From: Mycolicibacter heraklionensis
Lineage (GTDB): Bacteria > Actinomycetota > Actinomycetes > Mycobacteriales > Mycobacteriaceae
DNA: 34,819 nt
Assembly: GCA_001673575.1 (NCBI GenBank)
Contig: LZME01000056.1
Location: forward strand, 1 to 34,819
Direction: 5' to 3'
Made by a program: the position numbers and the translations under genes. The notes under the pieces are model-generated. The model had not been told where the DNA came from. It made no database searches and saw nothing but the letters and a program-made list of their open reading frames with translations. Below, piece by piece: positions 25,137-32,363 of the stretch. The stretch's first letter is position 1. Every line of letters starts with the position of its first letter.

Positions 25137-25881
25137 GCGTCCCAGCCTGCACACTCTGGTGGTCATCCCCACCTACAACGAGTTGGAGAACCTGCCGATC
25201 ATCCTGGACCGGCTCCAGCAGGCCCGACCCGACGTGCACGTCCTGGTCGTCGACGACGGCAGCCCGGACGGTACCGGGAAGCTGGCCGACGAGCGGGCGG
25301 CCGCCGACCCCGAGCGCGTTCACGTCATGCACCGGACCTCCAAGGCCGGATTGGGCGCGGCGTACCTGGCCGGTTTCGCCTGGGGGCTGGACCGCAACTA
25401 CGAGGTGATCGTGGAGATGGATGCCGACGGCAGCCACGCGCCCGAGCAGCTCTACCGGTTGCTGGACGCCATTGACGCGGGCGCCGACCTGGCGATCGGC
25501 TCGCGCTACGTCGACGGCGGGACGGTGCGAAACTGGCCGGTGCGCCGGCTGGTGCTGTCCAAGACCGCCAACACCTATGCGCGGCTGCTGCTCGGCGTCG
25601 GGATCCACGACATCACCGCGGGTTATCGGGCCTACCGCCGCGGCGTGCTGGAGAAGATCGGACTGGACGCGGTCGACTCGAAGGGCTACTGCTTCCAGGT
25701 CGACCTCACCTGGCGCGCCGTCAACAACGGGTTCACCATCACCGAGGTGCCGATCACGTTCACCGAACGTGAGCTGGGCGTGTCGAAGATGAGTGGCTCG
25801 AACATCCGCGAAGCGATGGTCAAGGTCGCGCGGTGGGGGATCGGTGGCCGGGTGAACCGGCTGCGGGGCGCCCGAAGCTAA
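25129..25881 (+). CDS. ppm1: Polyprenol-phosphomannose synthase Ppm1
   Basis: A 250-residue GT2-family glycosyltransferase from ATG 25129, after a GGGAGG ribosome site. Motifs [20 protein letters not shown] (Asp pair), [13 protein letters not shown] (DxD) and [10 protein letters not shown] identify it. It transfers mannose from GDP-mannose to polyprenol phosphate, giving the donor for lipoarabinomannan and lipomannan and for protein mannosylation. It has no membrane helices of its own, so it should depend on the Lnt-like partner for membrane contact. The gene ends at a long hairpin. Confidence 0.95.
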   Translation: MSERPSLHTLVVIPTYNELENLPIILDRLQQARPDVHVLVVDDGSPDGTGKLADERAAADPERVHVMHRTSKAGLGAAYLAGFAWGLDRNYEVIVEMDADGSHAPEQLYRLLDAIDAGADLAIGSRYVDGGTVRNWPVRRLVLSKTANTYARLLLGVGIHDITAGYRAYRRGVLEKIGLDAVDSKGYCFQVDLTWRAVNNGFTITEVPITFTERELGVSKMSGSNIREAMVKVARWGIGGRVNRLRGARS

Positions 25882-25883
25882 AA

Positions 25884-25915
25884 CACCGCGGCGTCTCGGG
25901 CGAGACGCCGCGGTG
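25884..25915. terminator. Bidirectional hairpin between ppm1 and rbpA
   Basis: CACCGCGGCGTCTCG and its exact complement form a 15-bp stem with a two-base apex (effectively a GGGC loop). It lies two bases past the ppm1 stop and 18 bases before the convergent rbpA stop. There is no U-tract, which is normal for mycobacterial terminators. Confidence 0.8.
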
Positions 25916-25932
25916 CGAACAAGCCCGCGGTT

Positions 25933-26268
25933 TTAGCCGCGCCGCTTCGTCTTGATCAGCTCCAGGCGCTCCTTGAGCAGCTCCTCGAGCTCTTCGACCG
26001 AGCGGCGCTCCAGCAGCATGTCCCAGTGGGTGCGCGGCGGCTTGACCTTCTTCGGCTCGGGCAGGTCGCCCTCGAGCAGGGTGCCTTCCAAGCCGTTACG
26101 GCACATCCAGGTGCCGGGGATCTCCGCGTCATCGGCGAAGGGCACCTCGAACTCTTCACCGTTGTCGGTGCGGTAGCGCGCCATGCGGCGCGGCGCCAGG
26201 TCGTGGTTGCGGTCGGTCTCGTAGCTCACGGCTCCCAGCCGACTGCCCCGCAGAACACGATCAGCCAT
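25933..26268 (-). CDS. rbpA: RNA polymerase-binding protein RbpA
   Basis: A 111-residue protein, the same length as M. tuberculosis Rv2050, with AAGGAGAG before ATG 26268. The N-terminal tail and core (LGAVSYETDRNHDLAPRRMARY), the beta-rich middle with a single Cys (TWMCRNGLEGTLLEG), the basic linker (EPKKVKPPRTHWDML) and the sigma-interaction helix (ERRSVEELEELLKERLELI) are all present. It stabilises open complexes with SigA and SigB at housekeeping promoters. Its expression is stress-inducible through a SigE-like promoter seen upstream. It is convergent with ppm1. Confidence 0.97.
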   Translation of the reverse strand: MADRVLRGSRLGAVSYETDRNHDLAPRRMARYRTDNGEEFEVPFADDAEIPGTWMCRNGLEGTLLEGDLPEPKKVKPPRTHWDMLLERRSVEELEELLKERLELIKTKRRG

Positions 26269-26315
26269 GACCCACTCTCCTTATGCCTATTGGTGAAATA
26301 TGCCTCGCGAGTCTC

Positions 26316-26341
26316 AACGCGAGCGAACCCTCTGAAGTTCC
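26316..26341 (-). promoter_or_regulatory. SigE-like promoter upstream of rbpA
   Basis: On the minus strand GGAAC (26341-26337) and GTT (26318-26316) are separated by exactly 18 bases, matching the GGAAC-N18/19-GTT pattern of mycobacterial SigE/SigH-type promoters. The predicted leader is about 40 bases and contains the AAGGAG ribosome site. Confidence 0.65.
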
Positions 26342-26407
26342 CGGCGCATATGGCGCGACCTCTCATGATACCGGGAACGTCGCCGTCCTCGGATTAAGGT
26401 GTTCGAC

Positions 26408-26746
26408 GTGCCTCGCAGTCCCCGCCCCCAGCCGTGTCGATGGTGTGGCCGCGACGTGGGTGATGCCGGGATCGGCCGGCGCCGCCAGTACTGCCGGCAG
26501 TCCTGCCGGCAGCGCGCCTACGAGCAGCGTGCCCTGATCAGCAGCGGGAAGACGACCGCGCTGACCCCCGACTCCGTGGTGCTCTCCGCCGACGAGGCGA
26601 CCGCCCTGTCCGATCGGGTCTATCAGGTGCGATGCGCGGCCGAGGACATCGCGACCGCCTTGTCCGAAGACGCTCCCCACGACGAGCTGCGGCAACTGTG
26701 CGACGTCCTGCTGCAGGCCGTCGATTCGGCCGACCGCTGGCGCTGA
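26408..26746 (+). CDS. Zinc-ribbon protein (Rv2049c-type position)
   Basis: A 112-residue protein. GTG 26408 is preferred over GTG 26399 because TAAGGT ends seven bases before it. The N-terminal third has CRWCGRDVG and YCRQSCRQRAYEQR, a four-Cys zinc site. The C-terminal half is alpha-helical and acidic (LSADEATALSDRVYQVRCAAEDIATAL is split here as SADEATALSDRVYQV and EDIATALSED). Conserved actinobacterial proteins of this kind are found beside rbpA, but the function is unknown. Positional match to Rv2049c only. It converges with the lipoprotein gene, with three bases between stops. Confidence 0.7.
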   Translation: MPRSPRPQPCRWCGRDVGDAGIGRRRQYCRQSCRQRAYEQRALISSGKTTALTPDSVVLSADEATALSDRVYQVRCAAEDIATALSEDAPHDELRQLCDVLLQAVDSADRWR

Positions 26747-26749
26747 AGC

Positions 26750-27457
26750 TCAGCTCGCGCAGCTGAACTGCTCGCCGGCGTCGGCTGGGGGCGGCACCGG
26801 GTGCAGACAGCCGAAGGTTCCGATGCCCTCCGGGCGCAGCAGCACCGCCGACCGGTGGGCGTAGTTCACGCAGATCAGCCCGACTCGATCCGCCCGACAA
26901 CGGTAGTCGCCAAACGACAGGGTCGATCCGTCCGGTAGCTGCGCCCCGTCGCCGTGCACAAACCGGCCCGGATCGCCGTGCGCGGAGCCCACCCGCAGCG
27001 TGTTGCCACCGAAGTCGACCCAGCCGCCCTTCCACTCGCCGTAGATGTCGGCGGGCTGCGCTGGCGGGTTCACCAGATCCACCACACAGGCCAGGGCACT
27101 GTCGGACGAACCGGAATCGCTGATGCAGGTGGTGGCGCGGCGGGGTGCGGCCGCCACCGTGAAGGCGACATCATCGATGAGGTCGGTGACCTCGCCGTCG
27201 CGGGTGGCCTTGTGGTAACCGGCGGGGTCGACGGGTTGGCCGGCTTCTATCCACGCGATGACGTCGGCGATCGCCGCACCGGCAGCGGGGGGAGCCGGGG
27301 GCCTCGAGGGCTTCGCCGAGGTTGATGTCACCGATGTCGACGGCGGAGCGGTGCTGGCGGGAGACGAACCAGACGAAGTGGGCGTCGGCTCTTCGACCTT
27401 GGCGCCAGAACATCCCGCGACCAACAGCAGTACGGCGACCAGCCCGGTGAGACGCAT
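26750..27457 (-). CDS. lppI: LppI-like lipoprotein
   Basis: A 235-residue lipoprotein from ATG 27457, six bases after TAGCCT. The signal peptide (MRLTGLVAVLLLVAGC) has a lipobox LVAGC, so Cys16 is expected to be diacylated by Lgt and then N-acylated by the Lnt encoded at 23352. A Ser/Thr/Pro-rich stretch follows (about 20-60), typical of mycobacterial O-mannosylated lipoproteins. The rest has several Cys (TTCIS, LACVV, YRCRA, LICVN, GCLHP) probably in disulfides. Function unknown. Position matches Rv2046. Confidence 0.85.
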   Translation of the reverse strand: MRLTGLVAVLLLVAGCSGAKVEEPTPTSSGSSPASTAPPSTSVTSTSAKPSRPPAPPAAGAAIADVIAWIEAGQPVDPAGYHKATRDGEVTDLIDDVAFTVAAAPRRATTCISDSGSSDSALACVVDLVNPPAQPADIYGEWKGGWVDFGGNTLRVGSAHGDPGRFVHGDGAQLPDGSTLSFGDYRCRADRVGLICVNYAHRSAVLLRPEGIGTFGCLHPVPPPADAGEQFSCAS

Positions 27458-27463
27458 GCCGTT

Positions 27464-27469
27464 AGGCTA
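27464..27469 (-). promoter_or_regulatory. -10 box of the lppI-like gene
   Basis: TAGCCT on the minus strand ends six bases before ATG 27457. Confidence 0.5.
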
Positions 27470-27484
27470 ACCGGCCCTGCTCAA

Positions 27485-27535
27485 GCGGCGGTCCAGCCTC
27501 ACCTCTCCTTCGTCGAGGTTCGCTAACCACCGCCG
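27485..27535 (+). repeat. Dispersed extragenic repeat, diverged copy
   Basis: Begins GCGGCGGTCCAGCCTCACC and ends GCTAACCACCGCCG. It has several changes relative to the tandem copies at 10356-10469 and lies between two divergent promoters. Confidence 0.8.
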
Positions 27536-27542
27536 AAGCCGC

Positions 27543-27548
27543 TACCGT
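27543..27548 (+). promoter_or_regulatory. -10 box of the lipT-like gene (leaderless)
   Basis: TACCGT ends seven bases before ATG 27556. Confidence 0.5.
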
Positions 27549-27555
27549 TCGGCTC

Positions 27556-29061
27556 ATGCATAACCACCCTGTGCAGGCCCGCATCGCCACCGGCGTTGTG
27601 GAGGGTTTCGTCCGCGACGGGGTGCGCAGATGGCGGTCCATTCCTTACGCCCGCCCGCCGATCGGTTCGCTGCGGTTTCGGGCGCCCCAGCCGGCGGAGC
27701 CATGGTCGGGGGTGCGCCATTGCCACGGTTTCACCAATTGCGCGCCGCAGGAACGGTTCTACACCGTCCTGGGTCCCGGCCGGTTCCAGCCGACCAGTGA
27801 GGACTGCCTGACGCTCAACGTGGTGGCCCCGGAGGACACCGACACGGGCCCGCTACCGGTCATGGTGTTCATCCACGGCGGCGGCTACATCATGGGCAGT
27901 TCGGCCACCCCCATCTATGACGGTGCGGCGCTGGCCCGTCGCGGTTGTGTGTACGTGTCGGTCAACTACCGGCTCGGTGCGCTGGGGTGTTTGGATCTGT
28001 CCTCGCTGTCGACCCCCGAGGTCACCCTGGACAGCAACCTCTACCTGCGCGACCTGGTGCTCGCCCTGCGCTGGGTTCAGGAGAACATCGCGACATTCGG
28101 CGGTGACCCCGACAACGTCACCATCTTCGGCGAGAGCGCGGGCGCGCACGCGGTGGCCACCCTGTTGGCGGTTCCCGCGGCACAGGGCTTGTTCGCCCGT
28201 GCGATCGCCGAAAGCCCGGCCGCGGGGCTGGTGCGCAACACCGATATTGCCGCCGCCTTCGCCGAGCGATTCGCCGCGCTGCTCGGGATCCGGCCGTCCG
28301 GCGCCCAGGCACTGCTGCGGGTGACGCCGTCGGAGCTGCTGACCGCCCAAGACCGATTGATCGCCGACGGCAACCGAGACATGCTGGGTGCGTTCCCGAT
28401 CGGGCCGGTCTGCGGCGACGACGTGCTGCCGGTGGACCCGATTGAGGCGATGCGGCAGGGATCAGCGCACCGGGTTCCGCTGATCGTGGGCAGCAACGCC
28501 GATGAGGGGCGGCTGTTCACCCGGTTCCTGAGGATGTTGCCGGTCGACGAGCCGATGGTTGAGGCGGTACTGGCCGGCACCGACGCGGGGGTACGTGACC
28601 GCATCATCGCCGCCTATCCCGACTACCCGAAGCGGGCGGCCTGCATCCGGCTCGGCGGTGATTTCGCCTTCAATGCCGCGGTGTGGCAGATCGCCGATGC
28701 CCATGGGGCGCATGCGCCCACCTACGTCTACCGCTACGACTACGCGCCGCGGATGCTGCGCTGGTCGGGTATGGGTGCCACGCACGCCACCGAGTTGTTC
28801 GCGGTCTTCGATGTGTACCGCACTGGCGGTTTTGGCCGGCTGCTCACTGCCGGCGCGGACCGCCGGACGGCGTTGCAGGTCAGCAAGCAGGTGCAGCGCC
28901 GTTGGGGTGCGTTCAGCCGAGCGGGAGTGCCGGGCGAGGGCTGGCCGGCCTACACCGCCGACGAGCGTGCCGTCATGGTCTTCGACCGCAAGACCCGCTT
29001 GGAATACGACCCGGCCCCCGAGCGACGCAAGGCCTGGCAAGGCTTTTCGCTAGCGCACTGA
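27556..29061 (+). CDS. lipT: LipT-like type B carboxylesterase
   Basis: A 501-residue alpha/beta hydrolase (511 in M. tuberculosis Rv2045c). The oxyanion hole is HGGGY (107-111) and the nucleophile is Ser194 in GESAGAHAV. The acid is the Glu of SNADEGRLF and the base the His of MGATHATELF. The N-terminal EDCLTLNV and FGGDPDNVTIFG are family landmarks. No signal peptide is seen. It hydrolyses short to medium esters, and in mycobacteria is one of several Lip enzymes of uncertain substrate. It is divergent from the LppI-like gene across an extragenic repeat. Confidence 0.93.
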   Translation: MHNHPVQARIATGVVEGFVRDGVRRWRSIPYARPPIGSLRFRAPQPAEPWSGVRHCHGFTNCAPQERFYTVLGPGRFQPTSEDCLTLNVVAPEDTDTGPLPVMVFIHGGGYIMGSSATPIYDGAALARRGCVYVSVNYRLGALGCLDLSSLSTPEVTLDSNLYLRDLVLALRWVQENIATFGGDPDNVTIFGESAGAHAVATLLAVPAAQGLFARAIAESPAAGLVRNTDIAAAFAERFAALLGIRPSGAQALLRVTPSELLTAQDRLIADGNRDMLGAFPIGPVCGDDVLPVDPIEAMRQGSAHRVPLIVGSNADEGRLFTRFLRMLPVDEPMVEAVLAGTDAGVRDRIIAAYPDYPKRAACIRLGGDFAFNAAVWQIADAHGAHAPTYVYRYDYAPRMLRWSGMGATHATELFAVFDVYRTGGFGRLLTAGADRRTALQVSKQVQRRWGAFSRAGVPGEGWPAYTADERAVMVFDRKTRLEYDPAPERRKAWQGFSLAH

Positions 29062-29077
29062 GGTCTCGCGAGGGGAA

Positions 29078-29629
29078 TCAGGCCCGGGTCACCCGAGTGC
29101 CACCGGCCAACTCGTCGTGCTTGCCCTGCTTGGTCGGGCTGCCGCTGATCGTCACGGCGATCACCACGTAGGCCACGAAGGCCAGCAGCGCACCGAGGTA
29201 GGGGACCACGGCCAGCAACGTGAACGAATTGCGGATGGCCGACTGCGAAGCCGTCGGCTTCGAGACCCCGTCGGGCCCGTGCACCGCCAGGCCCAGTAGT
29301 CGCTTGCCCGGGGTGGCGCCCTGGGTCACCTCGAACAGCACGAAGTAGCCGAACGTCAGCGCCCCGGAGAACAGGCCGGTCACCAGGAATGGGTAGTCGT
29401 CGGAGAACAAGAACACCGACAGGAAGAACGACACGATGCCGACCAGGAAGCCGTCGAGCACCCGGGCCCAAAAGCGCCTGCCCAGCCCGCCCGGCTTCTG
29501 TCCCCATCCGGGTTGCGGCCCCCAGCCCTGCGGCGGCGGATAGCCGCCGGGCTGGCCATATCCGGGGCCGTATCCGGGGCCTCCGGGGCCGTAGCCAGGA
29601 CCGTTCGGGCCGAAATCGCCGGTTGTCAT
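29078..29629 (-). CDS. RDD-family membrane protein
   Basis: A 183-residue protein with AGGAG before ATG 29629. Residues 1 to about 45 are a Gly/Pro/Tyr-rich cytoplasmic stretch. The RDD domain then has RRFWARVLDGF (the Arg and Asp-Asp-like positions), three membrane segments (LVGIVSFFLSVFLFS, LFSGALTFGYFVLFEV, VPYLGALLAFVAYVVIAV) and the conserved QGATPGKRLLGLAV loop. RDD proteins occur in many bacteria as putative ion or solute exchangers or accessory subunits. Role here unknown. It converges with lipT. Confidence 0.88.
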   Translation of the reverse strand: MTTGDFGPNGPGYGPGGPGYGPGYGQPGGYPPPQGWGPQPGWGQKPGGLGRRFWARVLDGFLVGIVSFFLSVFLFSDDYPFLVTGLFSGALTFGYFVLFEVTQGATPGKRLLGLAVHGPDGVSKPTASQSAIRNSFTLLAVVPYLGALLAFVAYVVIAVTISGSPTKQGKHDELAGGTRVTRA

Positions 29630-29721
29630 CAGATTCGCTCCTGACCGCGTTGGATGCTCGCCAATGTACCGTGACGAACAGGGACGGAAGCGGTTTCTGC
29701 GGAGGGCGAAACGGCGGACCG

Positions 29722-30660
29722 ATGTACCAGATCGCGGTGGTGCTCATCGTCACATCGCATCTTGCGTTCGTCGGCTATGTCGTGGTCGGCGGCTTTCTCG
29801 CCGTGCGATGGCCACGCACCCTTTGGCTGCACGGGGCGGCGACGATCTGGGCGGCGCTGATCGTGGTCGGTCATCTGGACTGCCCGCTGACCTGGCTGGA
29901 GCGCCGGACGCGCGCCGCAGCCGGAATGGCCCCGCTGCCGTCGGATGGATTCATCGCCCACTATCTGGCCGGTGTGGTTTACCCGCCGGCGTGGACCGCC
30001 GCAGTCGAGGCCGCGGTGCTGGTGACGGTCCTCGGGTCCTGGGCGCTGTGTGGCCGGGAAGCGCTGCGGCGCCGCCGATACTGTGGACGCATGCGGGCGC
30101 TGGTCGTCGTCGACGTGCAGAACGATTTCTGCGAGGGGGGAGCGATCCCGCTGCCTGGCGCCGTGGCTGTCGCACAGCAGATCAGCCGTTACGTGGACAG
30201 CCCGGCCGGCAAGGCCCGCTACGGGCACGTGGTGGCCACTGCGGACTGGCACATCGACCCCGGAGCGCACTTCTCCGACCATCCGGACTATCGGGATTCT
30301 TGGCCGCCGCACTGCGTCGCGGGAAGTCCCGGGGCGCAACTTCATCCGGCACTGAGCACCGACCGGATCGAAGCGGTCTTCAAAAAGGGCGCCTACAGCG
30401 CAGGATACAGCGGTTTCGAGGGTGTCGATGACGAGGACACTTCGCTGGGCGACTGGCTGAACCAACATGGGGTGCGCAACGTCGACGTGGTCGGTGTCGC
30501 CATCGAACACTGCGTGTGCGCCACCGCCAAAGATGCTGTCCGCAAAGGCTTTTCCGTTACCGTGCTAGCGTCCCTGACCGCGGGCGTGTCCACCGAGTCG
30601 ACAGACACGGCGCTGGCGGCGATGCGCAGCGCCGGTGTCACTGTGAAGGAGACCATCTGA
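29722..30660 (+). CDS. DUF2784 membrane domain in frame with PncA (possible fusion)
   Basis: The frame from ATG 29722 continues without a stop through pncA to 30660. Residues 1-123 encode a DUF2784 protein: MYQIAVVLIVTSHLAFVGY, HGAATIWAALIVVGHLDCPLT, FIAHYLAGVVYPPAWT and a last helix ending SWALCGREALRRRRY. DUF2784 proteins are normally free-standing with about 110 residues and three to four membrane helices. In M. tuberculosis the corresponding Rv2044c ends before pncA. Here the 123-residue part runs straight into the PncA methionine (30091). Translation of a 312-residue membrane-tethered nicotinamidase is therefore possible, alongside separate PncA from its own promoter. A GGAGGG site lies about 16 bases before the ATG, a wide spacing. 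Confidence 0.7.
   Translation: MYQIAVVLIVTSHLAFVGYVVVGGFLAVRWPRTLWLHGAATIWAALIVVGHLDCPLTWLERRTRAAAGMAPLPSDGFIAHYLAGVVYPPAWTAAVEAAVLVTVLGSWALCGREALRRRRYCGRMRALVVVDVQNDFCEGGAIPLPGAVAVAQQISRYVDSPAGKARYGHVVATADWHIDPGAHFSDHPDYRDSWPPHCVAGSPGAQLHPALSTDRIEAVFKKGAYSAGYSGFEGVDDEDTSLGDWLNQHGVRNVDVVGVAIEHCVCATAKDAVRKGFSVTVLASLTAGVSTESTDTALAAMRSAGVTVKETI
30079..30084 (+). promoter_or_regulatory. -10 box of pncA (leaderless)
   Basis: TACTGT sits at -12 to -7 from the pncA ATG, with T at -12 and A at -11. These are the two positions whose mutation in M. tuberculosis lowers pncA expression. Confidence 0.65.
30091..30660 (+). CDS. pncA: Nicotinamidase/pyrazinamidase PncA
   Basis: A 189-residue isochorismatase-fold enzyme (186 in M. 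tuberculosis). The catalytic triad is Asp8 (VVVDVQND), Lys99 (FKKGAYSAGY) and Cys141 (IEHCVCA). The metal site is Asp52, His54, His60 and His74 in ADWHIDPGAHF and WPPHCVAG. It hydrolyses nicotinamide to nicotinate, feeding NAD salvage, and in M. tuberculosis activates pyrazinamide. The Asp that precedes the catalytic His-Cys pair in M. tuberculosis is Glu here (IEHC). Stop and next start overlap as ATGA. All catalytic residues are intact, so the enzyme should be active. Confidence 0.96.
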   Translation: MRALVVVDVQNDFCEGGAIPLPGAVAVAQQISRYVDSPAGKARYGHVVATADWHIDPGAHFSDHPDYRDSWPPHCVAGSPGAQLHPALSTDRIEAVFKKGAYSAGYSGFEGVDDEDTSLGDWLNQHGVRNVDVVGVAIEHCVCATAKDAVRKGFSVTVLASLTAGVSTESTDTALAAMRSAGVTVKETI

Positions 30661-31460
30661 TGACGGACGCCAACGCCGCCGAGCTGCTGGCCGCGGTCGA
30701 GCAGTCACCGGCCGCGGCCGCTGCACACGATAGGGCCGGTTGGGCAGGGTTGTTCAGCGCCGACGGTCGGGTGGAGGATCCGGTGGGGTCGCGCCCGCAC
30801 ATCGGCCCCGAGCAGATCGGACGGTTCTACGACACGTTCATCGGTCCGCGTGACATCACCTTCCACCGCGATCTGGACATTGTGCGCGGGACGACGGTCG
30901 TCCGGGATCTGCAGCTCGAGGTCGCGATGGGACCGTCGGTCACCATGCACATCCCGGCGATCCTGCGCTATGACCTGCGAGGGTCGGCCAGTGGCTGGGA
31001 GCTGCAGCGGTTACGTGCCTACTGGGAGCTTCCGGCCATGGTGGGCCAATTCCTCGGCAACGGTGTCGCCTCGCTGCCCGCCGGGATCGGGTTGTCACAA
31101 GCACTGCTACGCAATCAGGGACTGGCCGGCGCCGCCGGATTCGTCACCGGGTTCCGCCGACCGAGCAGCAGGGGCAAGAAGCCGGTGCAAGCCTTCCTGG
31201 AGGCGCTCGCCACGGGCAGCACAGCCACCGCCCGAGCTTTGCTATCACCCAGTGCCACAGTCACTTACGGCGATGACACCGCCGTGGATCTCGCCGACCT
31301 CGGAGCGCAGCTGGACGGCGCGCGCCTGACCAAGATGTTGGCTGCGGGCAGCACCATCGCCGTGTCGACCACCTCTGCGCAGCGACGCGCCGTGCTCTTC
31401 TTCGACGTGGCCGGCCGTGGGGCGCCGATCACGACAATCCGGTATTTCCCAGGAGCCTGA
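30660..31460 (+). CDS. SnoaL/NTF2-like protein (Rv2042c type)
   Basis: A 266-residue protein (265 in M. tuberculosis Rv2042c) from ATG 30660, overlapping the pncA stop. It contains two NTF2-like segments: one at about 5-125 (WAGLFSADGRVEDPVGSRPH, then IGPEQIGRFYDTFIGPRDI) and a second at about 180-266 (FLEALATGSTATARALLSP, ATVTYGDDTAVDLADLGAQL). The region between them is hydrophobic (MVGQFLGNGVASLPAGIGLS). NTF2-like folds bind small ligands and often act as isomerases or dehydratases. The pncA-Rv2042c linkage is conserved, but the function is unknown. Confidence 0.85.
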   Translation: MTDANAAELLAAVEQSPAAAAAHDRAGWAGLFSADGRVEDPVGSRPHIGPEQIGRFYDTFIGPRDITFHRDLDIVRGTTVVRDLQLEVAMGPSVTMHIPAILRYDLRGSASGWELQRLRAYWELPAMVGQFLGNGVASLPAGIGLSQALLRNQGLAGAAGFVTGFRRPSSRGKKPVQAFLEALATGSTATARALLSPSATVTYGDDTAVDLADLGAQLDGARLTKMLAAGSTIAVSTTSAQRRAVLFFDVAGRGAPITTIRYFPGA

Positions 31461-31479
31461 TTAGGCGCCACAGCGGCGA

Positions 31480-31485
31480 TAAACT
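31480..31485 (+). promoter_or_regulatory. -10 box of the HTH-TOBE gene (leaderless)
   Basis: TAAACT ends seven bases before GTG 31493. Confidence 0.5.
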
Positions 31486-31492
31486 CACCTAC

Positions 31493-31936
31493 GTGCCGAG
31501 CTTTCGAATTGCCGAAGTCGCCGAGCTCCTCGGGGTCAGCGATGACACCGTCCGCCGGTGGATCGACTCCGGTCGCCTGTCGCTGACCGCGGGCAGTGGC
31601 CCTCGCATGGTCGACGGCGCCGAGCTGGCACGGTTCGCCCAGGAGCGCGCTGCCGTCGAACCGGTGTCACGTAATCCGGTGGTGGGCCAGTCGGCACGCA
31701 ACCGGATGGTCGGGCTGGTCACCAAGGTCACCCGCGACACGGTGATGGCGCAGGTCGAGGTTCAGGCCGGCCCGTTCCGGTTGGTCTCACTGGTCAGCAG
31801 GGAGGCCGCCGACGAACTGCAGCTGCAGCCCGGAAGCCTGGTGGTGGCCTCGGTCAAGGCCACCAACGTCGTCGTCGAACTGCCACGACGGGCCGGTGCG
31901 GCCAGCCACACCGACCCGGCCGCAGAATTCGGTTAG
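31493..31936 (+). CDS. HTH-TOBE protein, ModE-like molybdate-responsive type
   Basis: A 147-residue protein from GTG 31493. The N-terminal MerR-like HTH (FRIAEVAELLGVSDDTVRRW, then IDSGRLSLTAGSGPRMVDGA) is followed by a TOBE (Mop) domain at about 68-135: NRMVGLVTKVTRDTVMAQVE, then AADELQLQPGSLVVASVKAT. TOBE domains bind molybdate or tungstate. One-domain-each proteins of this type are likely molybdate-responsive repressors, or molybdenum-cofactor regulators. No mod genes are next to it in this window. Its stop is one base from the convergent DoxX-like gene. Confidence 0.85.
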   Translation: MPSFRIAEVAELLGVSDDTVRRWIDSGRLSLTAGSGPRMVDGAELARFAQERAAVEPVSRNPVVGQSARNRMVGLVTKVTRDTVMAQVEVQAGPFRLVSLVSREAADELQLQPGSLVVASVKATNVVVELPRRAGAASHTDPAAEFG

Positions 31937-31937
31937 G

Positions 31938-32291
31938 TCAGGCCAGCAGGATCGCCAGCGACGCCGCCGACAACAGCAGATAGGCGGCCGGGAATCCGAT
32001 GTTGGAAAACACCCCGGCTCGCACGTGGGTCACAACCGCCCCGATGAAGTACGCGACCAGGCCGGCCGCGGCGGCGATGCCGAGCTCCGGGACCCCTGCC
32101 AGGCCGACGAGCAGGCCGGCGCCGCCGGCAAGTTTCAGCCCGCCCAACAGCAGCAACCAGGACCGCGGCACTCCCACCCGCGCGGAATTTGCCAGGACGA
32201 ACTGTGCGGGAATGAAATCGGGTACGGCGATGGCGACGGTGGCGACCGCGGTCACCACGATGGTCACCAGATAAATCGTCTGTACGCTCAT
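31938..32291 (-). CDS. DoxX-like membrane protein
   Basis: A 117-residue protein from ATG 32291 (AGGAAG upstream); the longer frame to 32435 reaches into the sigma factor gene and is not supported. Four membrane segments are visible: IYLVTIVVTAVATVAIAVPD, SWLLLLGGLKLAGGAGLLVGL, LGIAAAAGLVAYFIGAVVTH and PAAYLLLSAASLAILLA. The GGxKLAGGxGLL motif is typical of DoxX-like proteins (DUF4267/DoxX_2). These are linked to redox or thiol stress in mycobacteria. It is divergent from an ECF sigma factor, so may be a target of it. Confidence 0.8.
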   Translation of the reverse strand: MSVQTIYLVTIVVTAVATVAIAVPDFIPAQFVLANSARVGVPRSWLLLLGGLKLAGGAGLLVGLAGVPELGIAAAAGLVAYFIGAVVTHVRAGVFSNIGFPAAYLLLSAASLAILLA

Positions 32292-32363
32292 GGTGTTGCT
32301 CTTCCTGTCGTCGGTGGATGTGGCTCTATCCCTGTGACGACTCCCGAACGGGAAAGGTGACCC

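Noticed and set aside
32292..32363. ECF41-type promoter (TGTCACA with downstream CGTC) between the sigma factor and DoxX-like gene
   Set aside because: Only a partial GTCACA on the minus strand (32333-32338) is seen, and no CGTC at the right distance.
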